DNA of 64,000 nt from Dipteris shenzhenensis (taxonomy: Eukaryota > Polypodiophyta > Polypodiopsida > Gleicheniales): NCBI GenBank assembly GCA_047967505.1, contig CM106539.1; one strand, 5' to 3'. How positions within the stretch are numbered: position 1 is the first letter of the stretch; each line of letters begins with the position of its first letter. The notes beneath the pieces were generated by a model. The model did not search any database, was not told the DNA's origin, and saw only the letters and a list, made by a program, of their open reading frames with translations. The position numbers were made by a program, and so were the translations under genes. Positions 10,464 to 20,461 of this stretch are shown here, piece by piece.

Positions 10464-11629
10464 ATCATACTTAGTGATGGATGTAATCCTTTGAATATGA
10501 AAGGAGTAAAATAGCAAAGTTTTTTTTTCATCATGCACTGCTTACTAACTTTACATTTGTGAACTAGACTTGCTAATAGAGAATTTATTCCATCATTGGC
10601 AATTAAATTTTGTACTGCTAAAAAGTAATGCTCGGTATGGTGAAAAGCAATCACTCAAACCAATATAAGTAGTAACATTGCATAAGACATGCAGAAGTAG
10701 AATCCAAGGGGTCCACTATGTAAAAACGCAAATAGCATGTGTGATTTCTCAAGGGATATTTATATACTCCTAAATTATATAATATTTTATATAACTTCAC
10801 AAGAAAATAAAACCACTTCTTTTGATTACACGTGATAGTACATTACAAAAGTTAGACTATGTTAATGTAGATGGAAGGGCCTCATGTTGAGGGCTTACTT
10901 GCAAACCTTTATTATGAAAAAATGGAGCAATTCATGCTAGCATAGACAAATTTATTGCATTCAAATAGGTTTCATTTGAGATAGAAGGATTTGTTTACTT
11001 TTCTCAAGATCTATGAGCTGTGAATTATTATTTGGAAAGAAAGGATAAAGTAGTTTCTCTTTCCAGTCATCATAGACTTCATTCAAAAGTAATGGCTAGA
11101 ATATCAAATATGAATGGCATACTCTTTAATAGCATCTTCAAACTAGCACATCAAATGAACAAAGAAAATAAATCTTTTGTTGCATTTTGTGTATTGATGC
11201 ACAATCTAGTTGTAGACTAGCATATTCTTAGGGGAGATCCTAGTGAGCCTTGGGCTAGAACACCTTATTAGTTCCTGGTAGAATGAGTCCCCTCAGACCT
11301 ATCATCAATTTTCAAATTCATACTTCTAATATACCACCTTATTACTTCTAGCAGTGGGCCATTCAACATGTTAGTTTCTCACTTGCAAAGTGATCTCTTG
11401 ATTCAGCATACTAGCATTCTTTTGCACTACATGCATAGTTGGTGGTTTTAATCAGAATTGCTTTACCTTTTTTAGCATATGTCAATCTTGCTAGTGGCCT
11501 GCTTTCTCTAGTAGACCATTTGTTGCTCTTCTATTGGATTCTCTAGAAATTCATGCTCTTCTTCATCTCATCAACCTTCTTTGTAGGTGACTGAGTAATC
11601 GGAGTGACCATCTCCTGTGCATTTTATGT
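10464..11629. other. AT-rich DNA without a supported gene
   Basis: No convincing gene is visible. A 66-codon plus-strand frame at 11020-11220 (containing HHRLHSKVMARISNMNGILFN) has no recognised signature. The last few hundred bases may be a further decayed part of the minus-strand Copia fragment that begins at 11630, but stops are too dense to follow it. Confidence 0.4.
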
Positions 11630-11925
11630 TTTCCATTCATATTCTTCATCAAAGATTACATTTTTGTAGATTATGACGTTTCAATTGATGAGATCATATA
11701 ACTTGTATGTGTTGCTCTCTTTGCCGTAGCCGATCACGAAGCATTTACGTGACTTGACATCCAATTTTTTGCAATGATCATCATGTATATGGGCATATGC
11801 TATTCAAAAACATATGCAAAGATGCCCAATGCATGGCTTGTATCCAGCAAATGCCTCATAAGGTGTCATACCTTGAATTGGTTCGGTCAGAAATCGATTA
11901 AGCATTGTTTCTCCTTCTGCCAACA
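11630..11925 (-). pseudogene. Copia integrase C-terminal fragment
   Basis: The reverse strand reads, in one frame with two stops, MLNRFLTEPIQGMTPYEAF, then a stop, AYAHIHDDHCKKLDVKSRKC, FVIGYGKESNTYKLYDL, a stop, and NVIIYKNVIFDEEYEWK. The patterns 'TPYEAF', 'KLDVKSRKC..IGYG' and 'YKLYD' are characteristic of the region between integrase and RT in Ty1/Copia polyproteins. Neither integrase core nor RT is recognisable on either side. It is a small, old remnant. Confidence 0.7.
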
Positions 11926-12926
11926 TTACAAACATGTCTTTCGTTGCCATAAATACCTCACTAATCTCTTGAAATTAGGAAACCCTAATTGGGCATCCTT
12001 TGGAGACCCCAATTAACACCTAATGGTGGTGTGCTTATTGATTCTTTTTAGGGTATTTCTTTGAGAAGTCACATAAAAGTCAAGAGGCATATAGGGTGTT
12101 GGTGTTAACTAGTCCAACCACCTCGACTGGGTAGGCATTCCAAAAACATCGGCAGATCCAACATCGTAGTCACCTAACCTTAGCCCACCTCTGATAGGGC
12201 CTTTGAGGCACATGCAAGAGGGACACCACCATTCAATATGGTAGCACATCTAGTTAAATATGGTTCCCCCCACATGATCGTAGTTGTTTTAGGATATGGC
12301 AATTAAAACAAACCCCACAGCACCTTACGATGACTATTGGCAAGAAGTAGAATTTAAAAGGGGCACCTTGCCCCTCTATCAAATTTGTTGTACCAACTTT
12401 TGAAATACATTTGATATTGCTCAATTAGGGCCTGTCATAGCAGTCTACGAGGGGACTTTGAGCACTGTATCTTCAAAGTTCTGCATTCTAGCTTCCAACC
12501 TTTTTTTTCCTTCGTGCTATGTTTTCATGAAGTGTCGTATCAACGCATTTGATTCATGAAACCCATTTCAATTCTATACCACTTGACACCCAATCCATTT
12601 GCTTAATTTCTTGGCTCACAGCTGTAGTTTAGATAAGATGTTGTCTTGATAAGACTAGTTAGCATGGTAGACAAACCCTATTAAAAGTAACTATTGGCCT
12701 CTAGCAATCCTTGCGGTGATTATTTGGGGTCCTACCTCCTCCACAGTTTCCTTACCTACGGTTTTTATGGTTGAAGTGGGACTTTTGACAAGGAGGGAGC
12801 CAAAAGATCCTTAGGTATTAGTAAATTCAGCAGAGCCATTTCATTAGGCTTCTTGTTTTGATCTTTATGCCATAGAGGCACCGCTTATGTCTGTCTACCG
12901 CTTGTCAAGGTTTCTATTCTTTTGCA
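11926..12926. other. Degenerate sequence, probably transposon-derived
   Basis: No open frame of useful length and no recognisable motif. It lies between a Copia fragment and a retropepsin-like fragment, both on the minus strand, so it is probably decayed retroelement DNA. Confidence 0.35.
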
Positions 12927-13121
12927 CTAGTTAATCTGGCAATTGACAAGAGAGCACCAAGTCCTGCCCAAGATGACTTCTTCCTCATTGGTTCCATTGG
13001 GCATGATAAAGAACTTACTCTCAAAAGCATGATCATTCACAAAAAACATAATCGTAGCATACCCCATAACCTGCATCATTTGTCCACTTATAGATCTAAT
13101 GATGCCATATGTCCTGAGCAA
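12927..13121 (-). pseudogene. Retropepsin-like fragment
   Basis: The 64-residue frame ends NEEEVILGRTWCSLVNCQIN. The ILGR-T/P-W signature is typical of the C-terminal end of Gypsy and related aspartic proteases (ILGRPW). The catalytic D-[ST]-G region is not present upstream, so the domain is truncated. It lies just beyond the Helitron's downstream end and is probably unrelated to it. Confidence 0.4.
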
Positions 13122-13149
13122 GGAAGTTGTGACTATACCCTAGATACAC

Positions 13150-13860
13150 ACGCATGATTCTTGTGATGCTTGATGGATTCAAGCCCTATAACTACACACA
13201 ACTTGGCTAGGTAGTTGATGATGTCATCAGGCTGGAATGGTGGTGTATGTGATTGAGTGATCAAACCAGTAGGCATAGTTAGTTCCATGGCATGGGGATG
13301 TGTTTGTGTGGTGTTTGACCCAAATGTGGTCGATGGTAGATGCATGTATTGTCATGGGCTCAGACATTAGCTGGTGCATGTTGTGTTGTTGCATGAACTC
13401 GTTGAGCATATCAAGACTCTTGCTACATTTGTTGTAGCAAATGTTGAAGTCATTGACAGCGTAAGTGTTTTTGTGATGTTACGTATATGTTAGGAATTTT
13501 TGCAATGCTTGCATCAAGGTGATTGTATTTGCTTTTGGTGATTTGTAGATGGTTACGATGGCAATTTCATTTGTTTGGGATTGTTTGAAAATAGTGAGCA
13601 AGCAATGAACTTCATTGCTGATGATCAATTACTTGGACAGTAGGTCAAGGTTGTTCTTATAAAAAGTTGTTATTCCAAGGGCTCTAGGATCTAGGACATG
13701 GGAGAAGTCTGGCATGGATGTTTGTATTGTGTTGTATGTGCACATCTCTTGCAAGCATAAAATATTTGTAGCAAGCATACTTTGCAATGACAAAATGTAT
13801 TTTTTGTGTGCTACAAAGGATCTTGTATTTAGCGATTGTAGTGACATGTTGCCTTGGTTT
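13150..13860 (-). pseudogene. EEP-type endonuclease domain at the Helitron C-terminus
   Basis: Directly after the helicase sequence SRVRDLTNLYIV, the same frame runs into MSLQSLNTRSFVAHKKYILS and then NILCLQEMCTY. This matches the N-terminal motifs of the endonuclease/exonuclease/phosphatase (EEP) fold, including the metal-binding Glu of 'LQE'. Further on (about 13409-13227), LNEFMQQHNMHQLMSEPMT, STIDHIWV and YWFDHSITYT match the C-terminal motifs (the DHI and the S/F-DH-x boxes). Frameshifts separate the parts, near 13620-13690. LINEs and Helentrons both carry such domains; the link to the helicase frame points to the Helitron. Confidence 0.65.
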
Positions 13861-13899
13861 GCATAGTTGAAGTTGACTTGCTGAACTTGCCATGGACAT

Positions 13900-15246
13900 G
13901 TATGTCTTAAGCACAAGAGTTCTTCTATGATTGCGTCGTCTACCTTGATGTGTGCTTGTTGGAGGGTTTTGACGATGTATAGGTTGGTGAGGTCACGTAC
14001 ACGAGAGAGTGTTGTATAGATAAGCTCGTGCGCTCGAATGCCACTAGGGTCAAATGCTAGGGAGCCCGCCTTGCGCATGGTGAATTGTTTTTGTAGCGCG
14101 GCTGGTTAGATTGGAATTGATATCGGTAGATAGTGTTAAGGTGGTTTTCCCCAACCTAGAATTCTCTTGATATTTGAAAGATGGGTGTCCTTGTTGTTGG
14201 GATTCCTTCCTCGTACAAGTGAAAGTGAGATGACCTTGCTTGTTTGCTAGCATTTTGACTTGTTAGCTCAATCCAAATGATTGGAAGTGTCCTTTCTAAG
14301 CTGGCAGCCCTAAATACTGCGTTGGACCCATTTACAAGGCCATTAGAAATGTTCAAATTACTTGAACAAATCTCAACAATCATTCCAAGTTTTAGGTATA
14401 AGTGCATGTGGAGGCCCCCTGTTGATTTTGCATTGTGTGGAATGTTGATTGTTTTACTTGATGTGTTCCTGATGTCCTTTGTATGTGGTATGGAGTTGTT
14501 GGCAACTGTGAGAATATGTTATGGTTGTGTGCATCCTTCACTGCATTTGTACAAAAAAGGTCAGGGACTCCAAGTGGAGTGGCTAGCTGCCTGTAATACA
14601 ATCAATTAAGCTCTGAGATGTCATTGCCACTATGAGAGCCAATTTGTAGACGGTTAAGTTAACCCAAAAACTCAGTATTTTGTCACCGCATTGGTGTCGT
14701 AAGCTCGTAATATAGCACGTTGTCACTCCACACTGCAGAGGAGACTGCCAATGCTAATGGCTTTTGTGATAATATCTAACAGCCCTTTGTGGGGCTTGCC
14801 CAACATAAGTCGCCACAGAGTAGTATGTCAACTCCTTTGAAAGGCTGCATGTGGATATGTTTGATTTCACGCATATGCATGTCTACTACAATGAAAGTGT
14901 TTTGTCTGACTAGCGAGATTTCATCGAAGATAATCAATTGGACATCCTTGTACACTTGTTGCGAGAGTGTTTGTAGTTTATCTGCGGCAAGGCTTTTGTA
15001 TGTTGATATGAGCAATGGCAAGTGCAACATAGAGTGGATAGTTGTGCCACCTATGTTGTATGAAGCTTTACCAGTGTATGCCAATAGTAATACTTTTGGA
15101 AGCTTTGTGTTGGTGGCTTGGTTGTGTGGGTAGTGACGGAGGAGAGCTTGAACTATGAGAAGGAGGGTAAATGTTTTTCCCGTGCCAACATCTCCAGATA
15201 GAAAGAGGCAGAATGGTGTTTTCTTGGGTAGCCGTTTCTTTGGCAT
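13900..15246 (-). pseudogene. Helitron Pif1-family helicase domain
   Basis: This is a 5'-to-3' DNA helicase that would unwind the element during rolling-circle transposition. Walker A (SGDVGTGKTF) and Walker B (LIIFDEISLV) are clear, as are AYTGKASYNIGGTTIHSMLH and LLCGDL. Then follow segments LFCTNAVKDAHNHNIFSQL (14601-14392), LYLKLGMIVEICSSNLNISN and GLVNGSNAVF (14407-14156), and AFDPSGIRAHELIYTTLSRV with RDLTNLYIV (14078-13950), the last being the conserved helicase motif VI region. Several frameshifts interrupt it. The first Lys of Walker A is intact. Confidence 0.8.
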
Positions 15247-15285
15247 GATGTCTTCGACGATAAGACATTGGTTTGTGTTTAGCTT

Positions 15286-16480
15286 CTACAACTCATGATG
15301 GAATTGCTCGTTTGGCATGCATGTGAAAGTGAAATCCATTGCCTTGTTGACTTGGTTTTGTTTGTTGAGCCCCTGAAGTTCCACATGTAGGTCAAACTCG
15401 GCATTGAAGTTGTTCATGTAAATGTCTTTTGGATGCCTCTGCAAAAAGATTGTTGGCTGCACAATGGCAGAGTGCAACACTAGGAGATACTCTTCTTCGG
15501 TGAATGACAAAGCTTGTAGGAAATCTTTGTAACGAAGGTTTTTTTTTCCCAAGAAAATTACTTCATTAAGTATGAATGAAAACCATGAGAGCAAGCTCAA
15601 ATGCAAGAGTACATCATGCAATGCATGAAGAAAAAACAGCTCAAAGTGAGCTAATAAAGAAGCAAGGCGGAGGCTGAAAATGCCATCTCAACCCTAAAGG
15701 AAACTCAGAGAAGAAAGGAGATCCCTTCCAAACTCTGAAAAAAGTAACTCTCCTGGTAGTGGTTGCTCTGGAGGATCCCTACATGCTTGCCCAAATGGCC
15801 ATCAGAGTGTGTACTGTGTCAATCCAAATACTGGCCATAGTCTGGGAAGGGTGAACCTGGATATCCTCCATCGCCTCTGTACACCTGGCTCTCCAAATAT
15901 GCCAAGTTACAATGCTAGCCAAAATCTCCCAAGACATGTCTATTGAGGCATGAGCAGCTAACGAAGGTTTTCACTGGAACCTTCCTCCAAAAAAGACATG
16001 ATTGTCTTGTAGTTTTTCTTGTGCATGTTGGGTGACATCCTTTCATCAAGGGGGCTCAAAATTTTGTCGTTGCCATAGGTGGACGAGGAAAATGAAAATG
16101 ATATGAGTTGCCTTTTCTTCAGCAAGTTTTCCTATGTTTGTGCCTTTGGATGTCTTTGTTCTCTAGTTGGAACTCATCAATGTTTGTGGTATGTACTTGT
16201 CCACAAACCTTTCTATCACATCATTTGCACACGCTCCATAAGTAGGTGTTTTTTCCACCCATATAAGTCCATGATCATGCTGATTGCCTTTGTTCTGAAA
16301 CTGGGTGACGAAGAAAAAATCTAGCACTTTCCTAATAATTGTGTTTTCTTGTCGCAACAGCCTTTTCATTGCTTGTAACACTGTTGCGCTGTCTGTCCTT
16401 GTTGGAAATCCCAGTGCAATCAGGCAACTGCAAGTCCCTGATGTCCATGTGTCTGCCCTGTACATCAGGAGCTCCACGAC
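15286..16480 (-). pseudogene. Helitron Rep (HUH nuclease) region, interrupted by a LINE fragment
   Basis: Rep nicks and joins single-stranded element DNA. FVTQFQNKGNQHDHGLIWVE contains the HxH metal-binding motif in the Helitron context. ANDVIERFVDKYI follows; then, after a frameshift near 16150, RHKHRKTC appears, matching the HkHS-x-TC block of Helitron Rep. FLQRHPKDIYMNNFN (15480-15420) is the usual link to the helicase. Reading across the 416-bp insertion at 15543-15958 keeps the flanking frames compatible, so the insertion came after this region was an ORF. The two catalytic tyrosines cannot be placed with certainty. Confidence 0.7.
15543..15958 (-). mobile_element. 5'-truncated LINE insertion with a 13-bp target duplication
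   Basis: A 416-bp segment is bracketed by exact direct repeats TAACGAAGGTTTT (15530-15542 and 15959-15971). On the minus strand it ends in a short A run (15547-15543), and its body encodes WEILASIVTWHIWRARCTEA, a sequence typical of the C-terminal end of L1-like LINE ORF2. A long target duplication plus a 3' A-tail is the hallmark of target-primed reverse transcription. It sits inside the Helitron Rep domain, so it is younger than that Helitron. Confidence 0.85.
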
Positions 16481-17588
16481 TTGCCAGGTACCCTTCCTGC
16501 TTTGTGTGAGGTGCTGCCCATGTGCTAGTCCCCCTCCCTTTCTCTTCTTTGGGCATCTTCTGCCCTAGGTCTCCCTCCCCCACGCTCTCCTCATTTGGGG
16601 GCTTACAGATGGGGAGGTGACCATTCCAACATCTAGACTATTGAGTGTATGCACATATTGTGTTTGCATGTTCAGAGGCATATTTTTGGTGGCAAATTGT
16701 GGCAGCTTGCCTTTGTGTAGTTGGTTCTGACAAAGCTTGCAAAGAGGGTGAGAAGTGGTTTGGTTGTCCATCGTGATATCTTGTTGGAGCATAAAGTTTG
16801 TAATTGCACCGGATGCTTGTGCCATTTTCCCCTTGAATTCAAGGGTGTTGCAAGAAGCACAAGGAAATGAAGGTGTGTCTTCTATGCTCCTCAGGTATTT
16901 CTTAACAGGCTTACCTACGATCGCATGAGTGGCAATCACCCCATGCCCAACCAAGGTGCCACCTCTTTTGAAGTGCGTGCCGGTGCTTAATTGCTACATA
17001 CAAAGAGTGGCCGGCATCTTGGAACATTTATAAATAAGTTGTTGCAATAGCTTTCGCAGGTGCTTCCATCATTACTTGCACTAAACGTAGTAATTTCTCT
17101 TTATGTTCTGGGTGCCACCTAGCATAAGCACGTTTACGCTTCTTTGGGTGCAATGGGGATATGTTTGGGGGGCAACATAGCTCGTCCACAATCAAGGTGT
17201 ACAAGGTTGGGTTTTTCTCATTGACAGCAAAGACAAAATGCACGCCTACAGTGTCTTGACAAATCAATTTGAAACAGCACCAGAATGCAATTCCCAAGTG
17301 AAGCAAGCAATCGTGAAGCAATGAGCGCAAGCTTGATGCATTTGAAACAATGGAAATGATACATTCAACTGGCATACTAGAGGGATTAGACTTGTGCAAG
17401 TTCTCTATTAACTCTTTCCAAGGAGATGTAATAGGGAGCATCACTTCATCGAAGATCAATCCACAAAGTGTTCGCCATCTCACACATGTTCCACAATGCT
17501 GTGGGAGACACATCAACATATCATGCACACTTCCACCATTAAAAAATGGAGTGATGACCCAAAGCTCTTGGGTGTGTGAGCACCCCAA
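16481..17588 (-). pseudogene. Helitron protein N-terminal cysteine-rich region
   Basis: The frame 16954-16565 contains FPCASCNTLEFKGKM and LCKLCQNQLHKGKLPQFATK followed by NMPLNMQTQYVHTLNSLDVG, which matches the zinc-finger-like N-terminal region of Helitron RepHel proteins (C..C, C..C, 'G.lP', 'L..lE' pattern). The frame 17588-17028 (186 residues, ends near AIATTYL) is upstream in the same orientation and contains a basic KKRKRAYARWHPEHK stretch. I do not recognise its function; it may be part of the same protein or a linker. Confidence 0.5.
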
Positions 17589-18109
17589 ACCTAAAAGACA
17601 GCTCTATGGACCACTCTCATCGCTAGCTCATTCTTTAGTAATAGATGAGTTGTCTCTATTTATCCTCTTTCCAACATACCATGATGTTAGCCTAAGACCT
17701 GGGACACCCATAACCTTTATCCAGAATATCTTTCCTTCTTCTCCCTTGCCCACCGGTTCATGCAAGGTAAGTGCTTGCCATGGAAAGTGCACTCTGTGAG
17801 ACCACATGTTGACAAACGCTGTACATAGTTCTATCTATGCTCTCCCTTCAACTTGCTCGTATGTATGCGGGGGAAAAAACTCTAACACACAGAGAAGCAA
17901 GTCATGTTTGGCTACATATTTTCTTCTAAACACATCCCATTGTGCATTGTCAAATTGTTGTATGTCTACTGCATCACCCATATTGTTTACGTGCATCGTG
18001 GTGGAAAAGTTGATCAAATAGTCACTACGTGGTCATCTTTTTTGTTGCAAGGGTGGATAGAAAATTTGATTAGAAAGTGCAAATCTCAACCACAAAGCTA
18101 TACAAGCAC
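17589..18109 (-). pseudogene. Helitron segment between RPA-like and Rep genes
   Basis: A 60-residue minus-strand frame (18017-17835, with DAVDIQQFDNAQWDVFRRKY) could be the start of the Rep-helicase ORF or the end of the RPA-like one. No family motif is visible. The remainder (17589-17834) has no clear frame. Confidence 0.3.
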
Positions 18110-19543
18110 TCATATGTTTGGCTCAAAAGCCACCAAGTGCCCAGAGCTGTTAATAGTGAAGCTATCACTCGGTTTTAGGTCAACGAGCATGGACCTAACA
18201 CTTAAGACACTTTCTTTGTAAAAATCTAAGAAGGCTGTCTGGGTACCAGCCAAAGTGTCAACGTGCGCGCCTCGAATGGTGACTGCTACGTTAGGACCGT
18301 CATGATGGCAAATGCAACCCTTCAGCAGAGGAACCTTTGCAATGTACTGAACGCTAGTGCACGTGTAGCAGTATGTATGTGATGGGTCACGGCTAACGCG
18401 TGTGCCACCACAGGGACCACACTGATACTCCACTAGTTGTGCATTGAGGTTCGTGAAATGTAGTACGCCTATGACTTGGTGAGCATAGATGGCAAACAAA
18501 AAAAGGAAGTTAGAGCTTTATGTGAGCAAAGGACCGAGGAAAAGTAAAGACCTTACTCTTTGACCGTAGCCAAGCCTGGAAACTTGAGCCATGAATACTT
18601 ACTGCAATTCTGATTTTTTGGGACCATCAGGAACATCTGCAATGATGCTGAAGTCATAGAACCCAAGAGCATTAATTGCTGTCATATAGGAGAAATTCTT
18701 TAGCATGTACATGACGATCCATCATCATTGTACTCTTGGATCAAACGTGTAAGCACGTTCTTGCGCTTGGTCACAAACGAAAGCTGCGAAGGTGATCGAA
18801 TTAGCAATGGATTGCATGAACATGGAAGTACCGTGTGAACACACAAAGGGTAAAAGGAAAAAACTTACAGCTGCATGATCTTGATCACGTGGTCCATCAG
18901 CCACAATCACTTGGTTTGTCACTCCACCATTAGTGTCAACTTTTATAATGACCACGCTTAATGTGCTGACTATTGTGGAGATAGTTTCTTGCTTCATTGG
19001 CAGCACCCAAGCTGTGTAGGGCACAAACTCAGCTATGGTTGAATCTGACACAAAGTGGACCTTTCCTTGGGACTCTTCACCTTTTACTACCAAAGTTGTT
19101 GCGACTGCATGTAGAGAAAAGTAGCAGCTACCTCCCTCTCTAGTGCCCCTCTTTTGTGGTGATGCTCCCTCGATTCTATAAAAACAGTCAAGTCTCAACA
19201 CATTGTTGTACTCGTCCGCAAAAGCATGAGGCACAACAAGTGTCACAGTTTCACAATTGTGTCGGTCGGTGAAGTCTGCACACAAGCATGTTGCATATGT
19301 GGCTTTCTTATCTTTGTAGGTCCCGTACTGCACAAGAAGCTTTCCCTCGAAGGCAAACCTATGCGTGATAGCATCAGTGATCCCATCAATGCAAAGCAAC
19401 AACAAACTATTACGTCCGCCCCCAAATCTCCCTGGCATAAGAGCCAACGCTTTGGTTTCAGGTGGAGGTTGTGAGGGATGGCTTGAGATCTCTTCGTTTG
19501 CATCCAAGGGTTGCTCAATCTCGTTGCTTGGTGTTTTCCTCAA
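18110..19543 (-). CDS. RPA70-like single-stranded-DNA-binding protein of the Helitron
   Basis: RPA coats single-stranded DNA; plant Helitrons often carry such a gene, presumably to protect the displaced strand. From 19543 the frame starts MRKTPSNEIEQPLDANEEIS and continues through an OB-fold-like part (ATCLCADFTDRHNCETVTLV, ADEYNNVLRLDCFYRI). An intron is likely at 18868-18784: the donor reads GTAAGT and the acceptor TTCGCAG. A second GTAAGT lies at 18602, after the exon-like MYMLKNFSYMTAINALGFYD. The C-terminal part (18499-18110) has a zinc ribbon, CX2CX13CX2C (YQCGPCGG...YCYTC), as in the RPA70 C-terminal DNA-binding domain. One frame slip between exons 2 and 3 suggests decay. Confidence 0.6.
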
Positions 19544-19600
19544 TGAAATTTCCTTGCTTGCTGGAAGTTAAAAGCGTGCATGGTATATCAGAAACACTTT

Positions 19601-19851
19601 TCAAACTAGTGCAAGGAGAGGCTCAAAATGTGATATGCATTCTTTGGTCTTAAGCTTAATTGCATGTTTAAAGGTATTCCTTCATTATGTTTGTTTATTT
19701 TTTGTTTGGTCCATCATGTACAATTCAAAATCCTTTGTAGGGATTCCAATGCATAAATTTTCACCCCACACGTAACCTCAAATAAGAAAAGTTAAATTTC
19801 TTTGCAATTGCACACATGCCACCAAACACAACATCTCAAAAATATATTATC
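19601..19851. other. AT-rich spacer between Helitron and LINE
   Basis: I see no gene. It is T-rich and low in GC, and it runs into the poly-T tract (19852-19862) that marks the 3' end of the LINE. Confidence 0.5.
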
Positions 19852-20134
19852 GTTTTTTTTTTTGCGCAGAATAAACCAAAATTGTATCATGGAAAGAAAA
19901 AGGAAATGTACAAAGAAAAGAAAATGGCTGCCTTTAGATAGGCATAAGCAGGCACAAAGGCATTTACAACCAAATAGAGCTTAAGCTTTTCATAGCTTCA
20001 TTCTTGTGACCAAAATGCTACAAAGCCCTTTGGAACACTTCAAGTGCAATTTGTCTCCCAACTCGGGTTCTCTGAAAGACTAAAACATTGCGATAGTTCC
20101 ATATGTTAGCTAGAGTGATAGCTCTAATCAGTTG

Positions 20135-20461
20135 CTAGCACATATAAAGGCTATCATTTAGTCCTCCAGCATCTCCCAGAAGGGCCATCTTCCACTTTAT
20201 CTTGATATGGATCTGGGTTGCACTCAGACTTCTGCTGATTTGTTTCCATACTTCTCTAGAATAAAAATAGTCCCATAGAACATGCATGTCTCTGATTGGA
20301 AGCTTGCCAATCAGAACCCTCCAAAGCATGAGATTGAGGTTAAGCGATGGGGTAGCCTTCCACGCCCTTCTTAGCCTAGCTGACCACACAGTAGCTATAT
20401 CAAATGGGGCATGGAATTTCCATTTATCTTTGGCCAGACATGCCACTGGTCTCGAGTTCAA
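20135..20461 (-). pseudogene. LINE ORF2 C-terminal (zf-RVT-like) region
   Basis: Residues FHAPFDIATVWSARLRRAWKA, LMLWRVLIGKLPIRDMH and YFYSREVWKQI follow the pattern of the zinc-binding reverse-transcriptase C-terminal region of plant LINEs (W....P.. ...WR.l....pt...). The expected cysteine cluster is incomplete, so the metal site is probably lost. Just upstream (21160-20624) lies VWEGRWHAIKWDVLTTPREA with GGLGLTS, the usual thumb/connection part of plant LINE ORF2. Confidence 0.65.

Larger units (their letters stand above)
13130..19600 (-). mobile_element. Helitron with RPA-like gene and Rep-helicase-endonuclease protein
   Basis: Helitrons are rolling-circle DNA transposons. Reading on the minus strand, the order is an RPA70-like protein (19543-18110), a cysteine-rich N-terminal region (16954-16565), a Rep HUH nuclease (16477-15290), a Pif1-family helicase (15246-13900) and an EEP-type endonuclease (13860-13150). 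The fusion of an endonuclease after the helicase is the layout of the Helentron/Helitron2 group; an RPA gene is typical of plant Helitrons. Frameshifts and one inserted LINE fragment show that this copy is inactive. I could not define its terminal TC and CTRR ends. Confidence 0.75.

Noticed and set aside
19226-19653. Plus-strand frames across the RPA-like gene
   Set aside because: The minus-strand frame has OB-fold-like content and splice sites; the plus frames are shadows.
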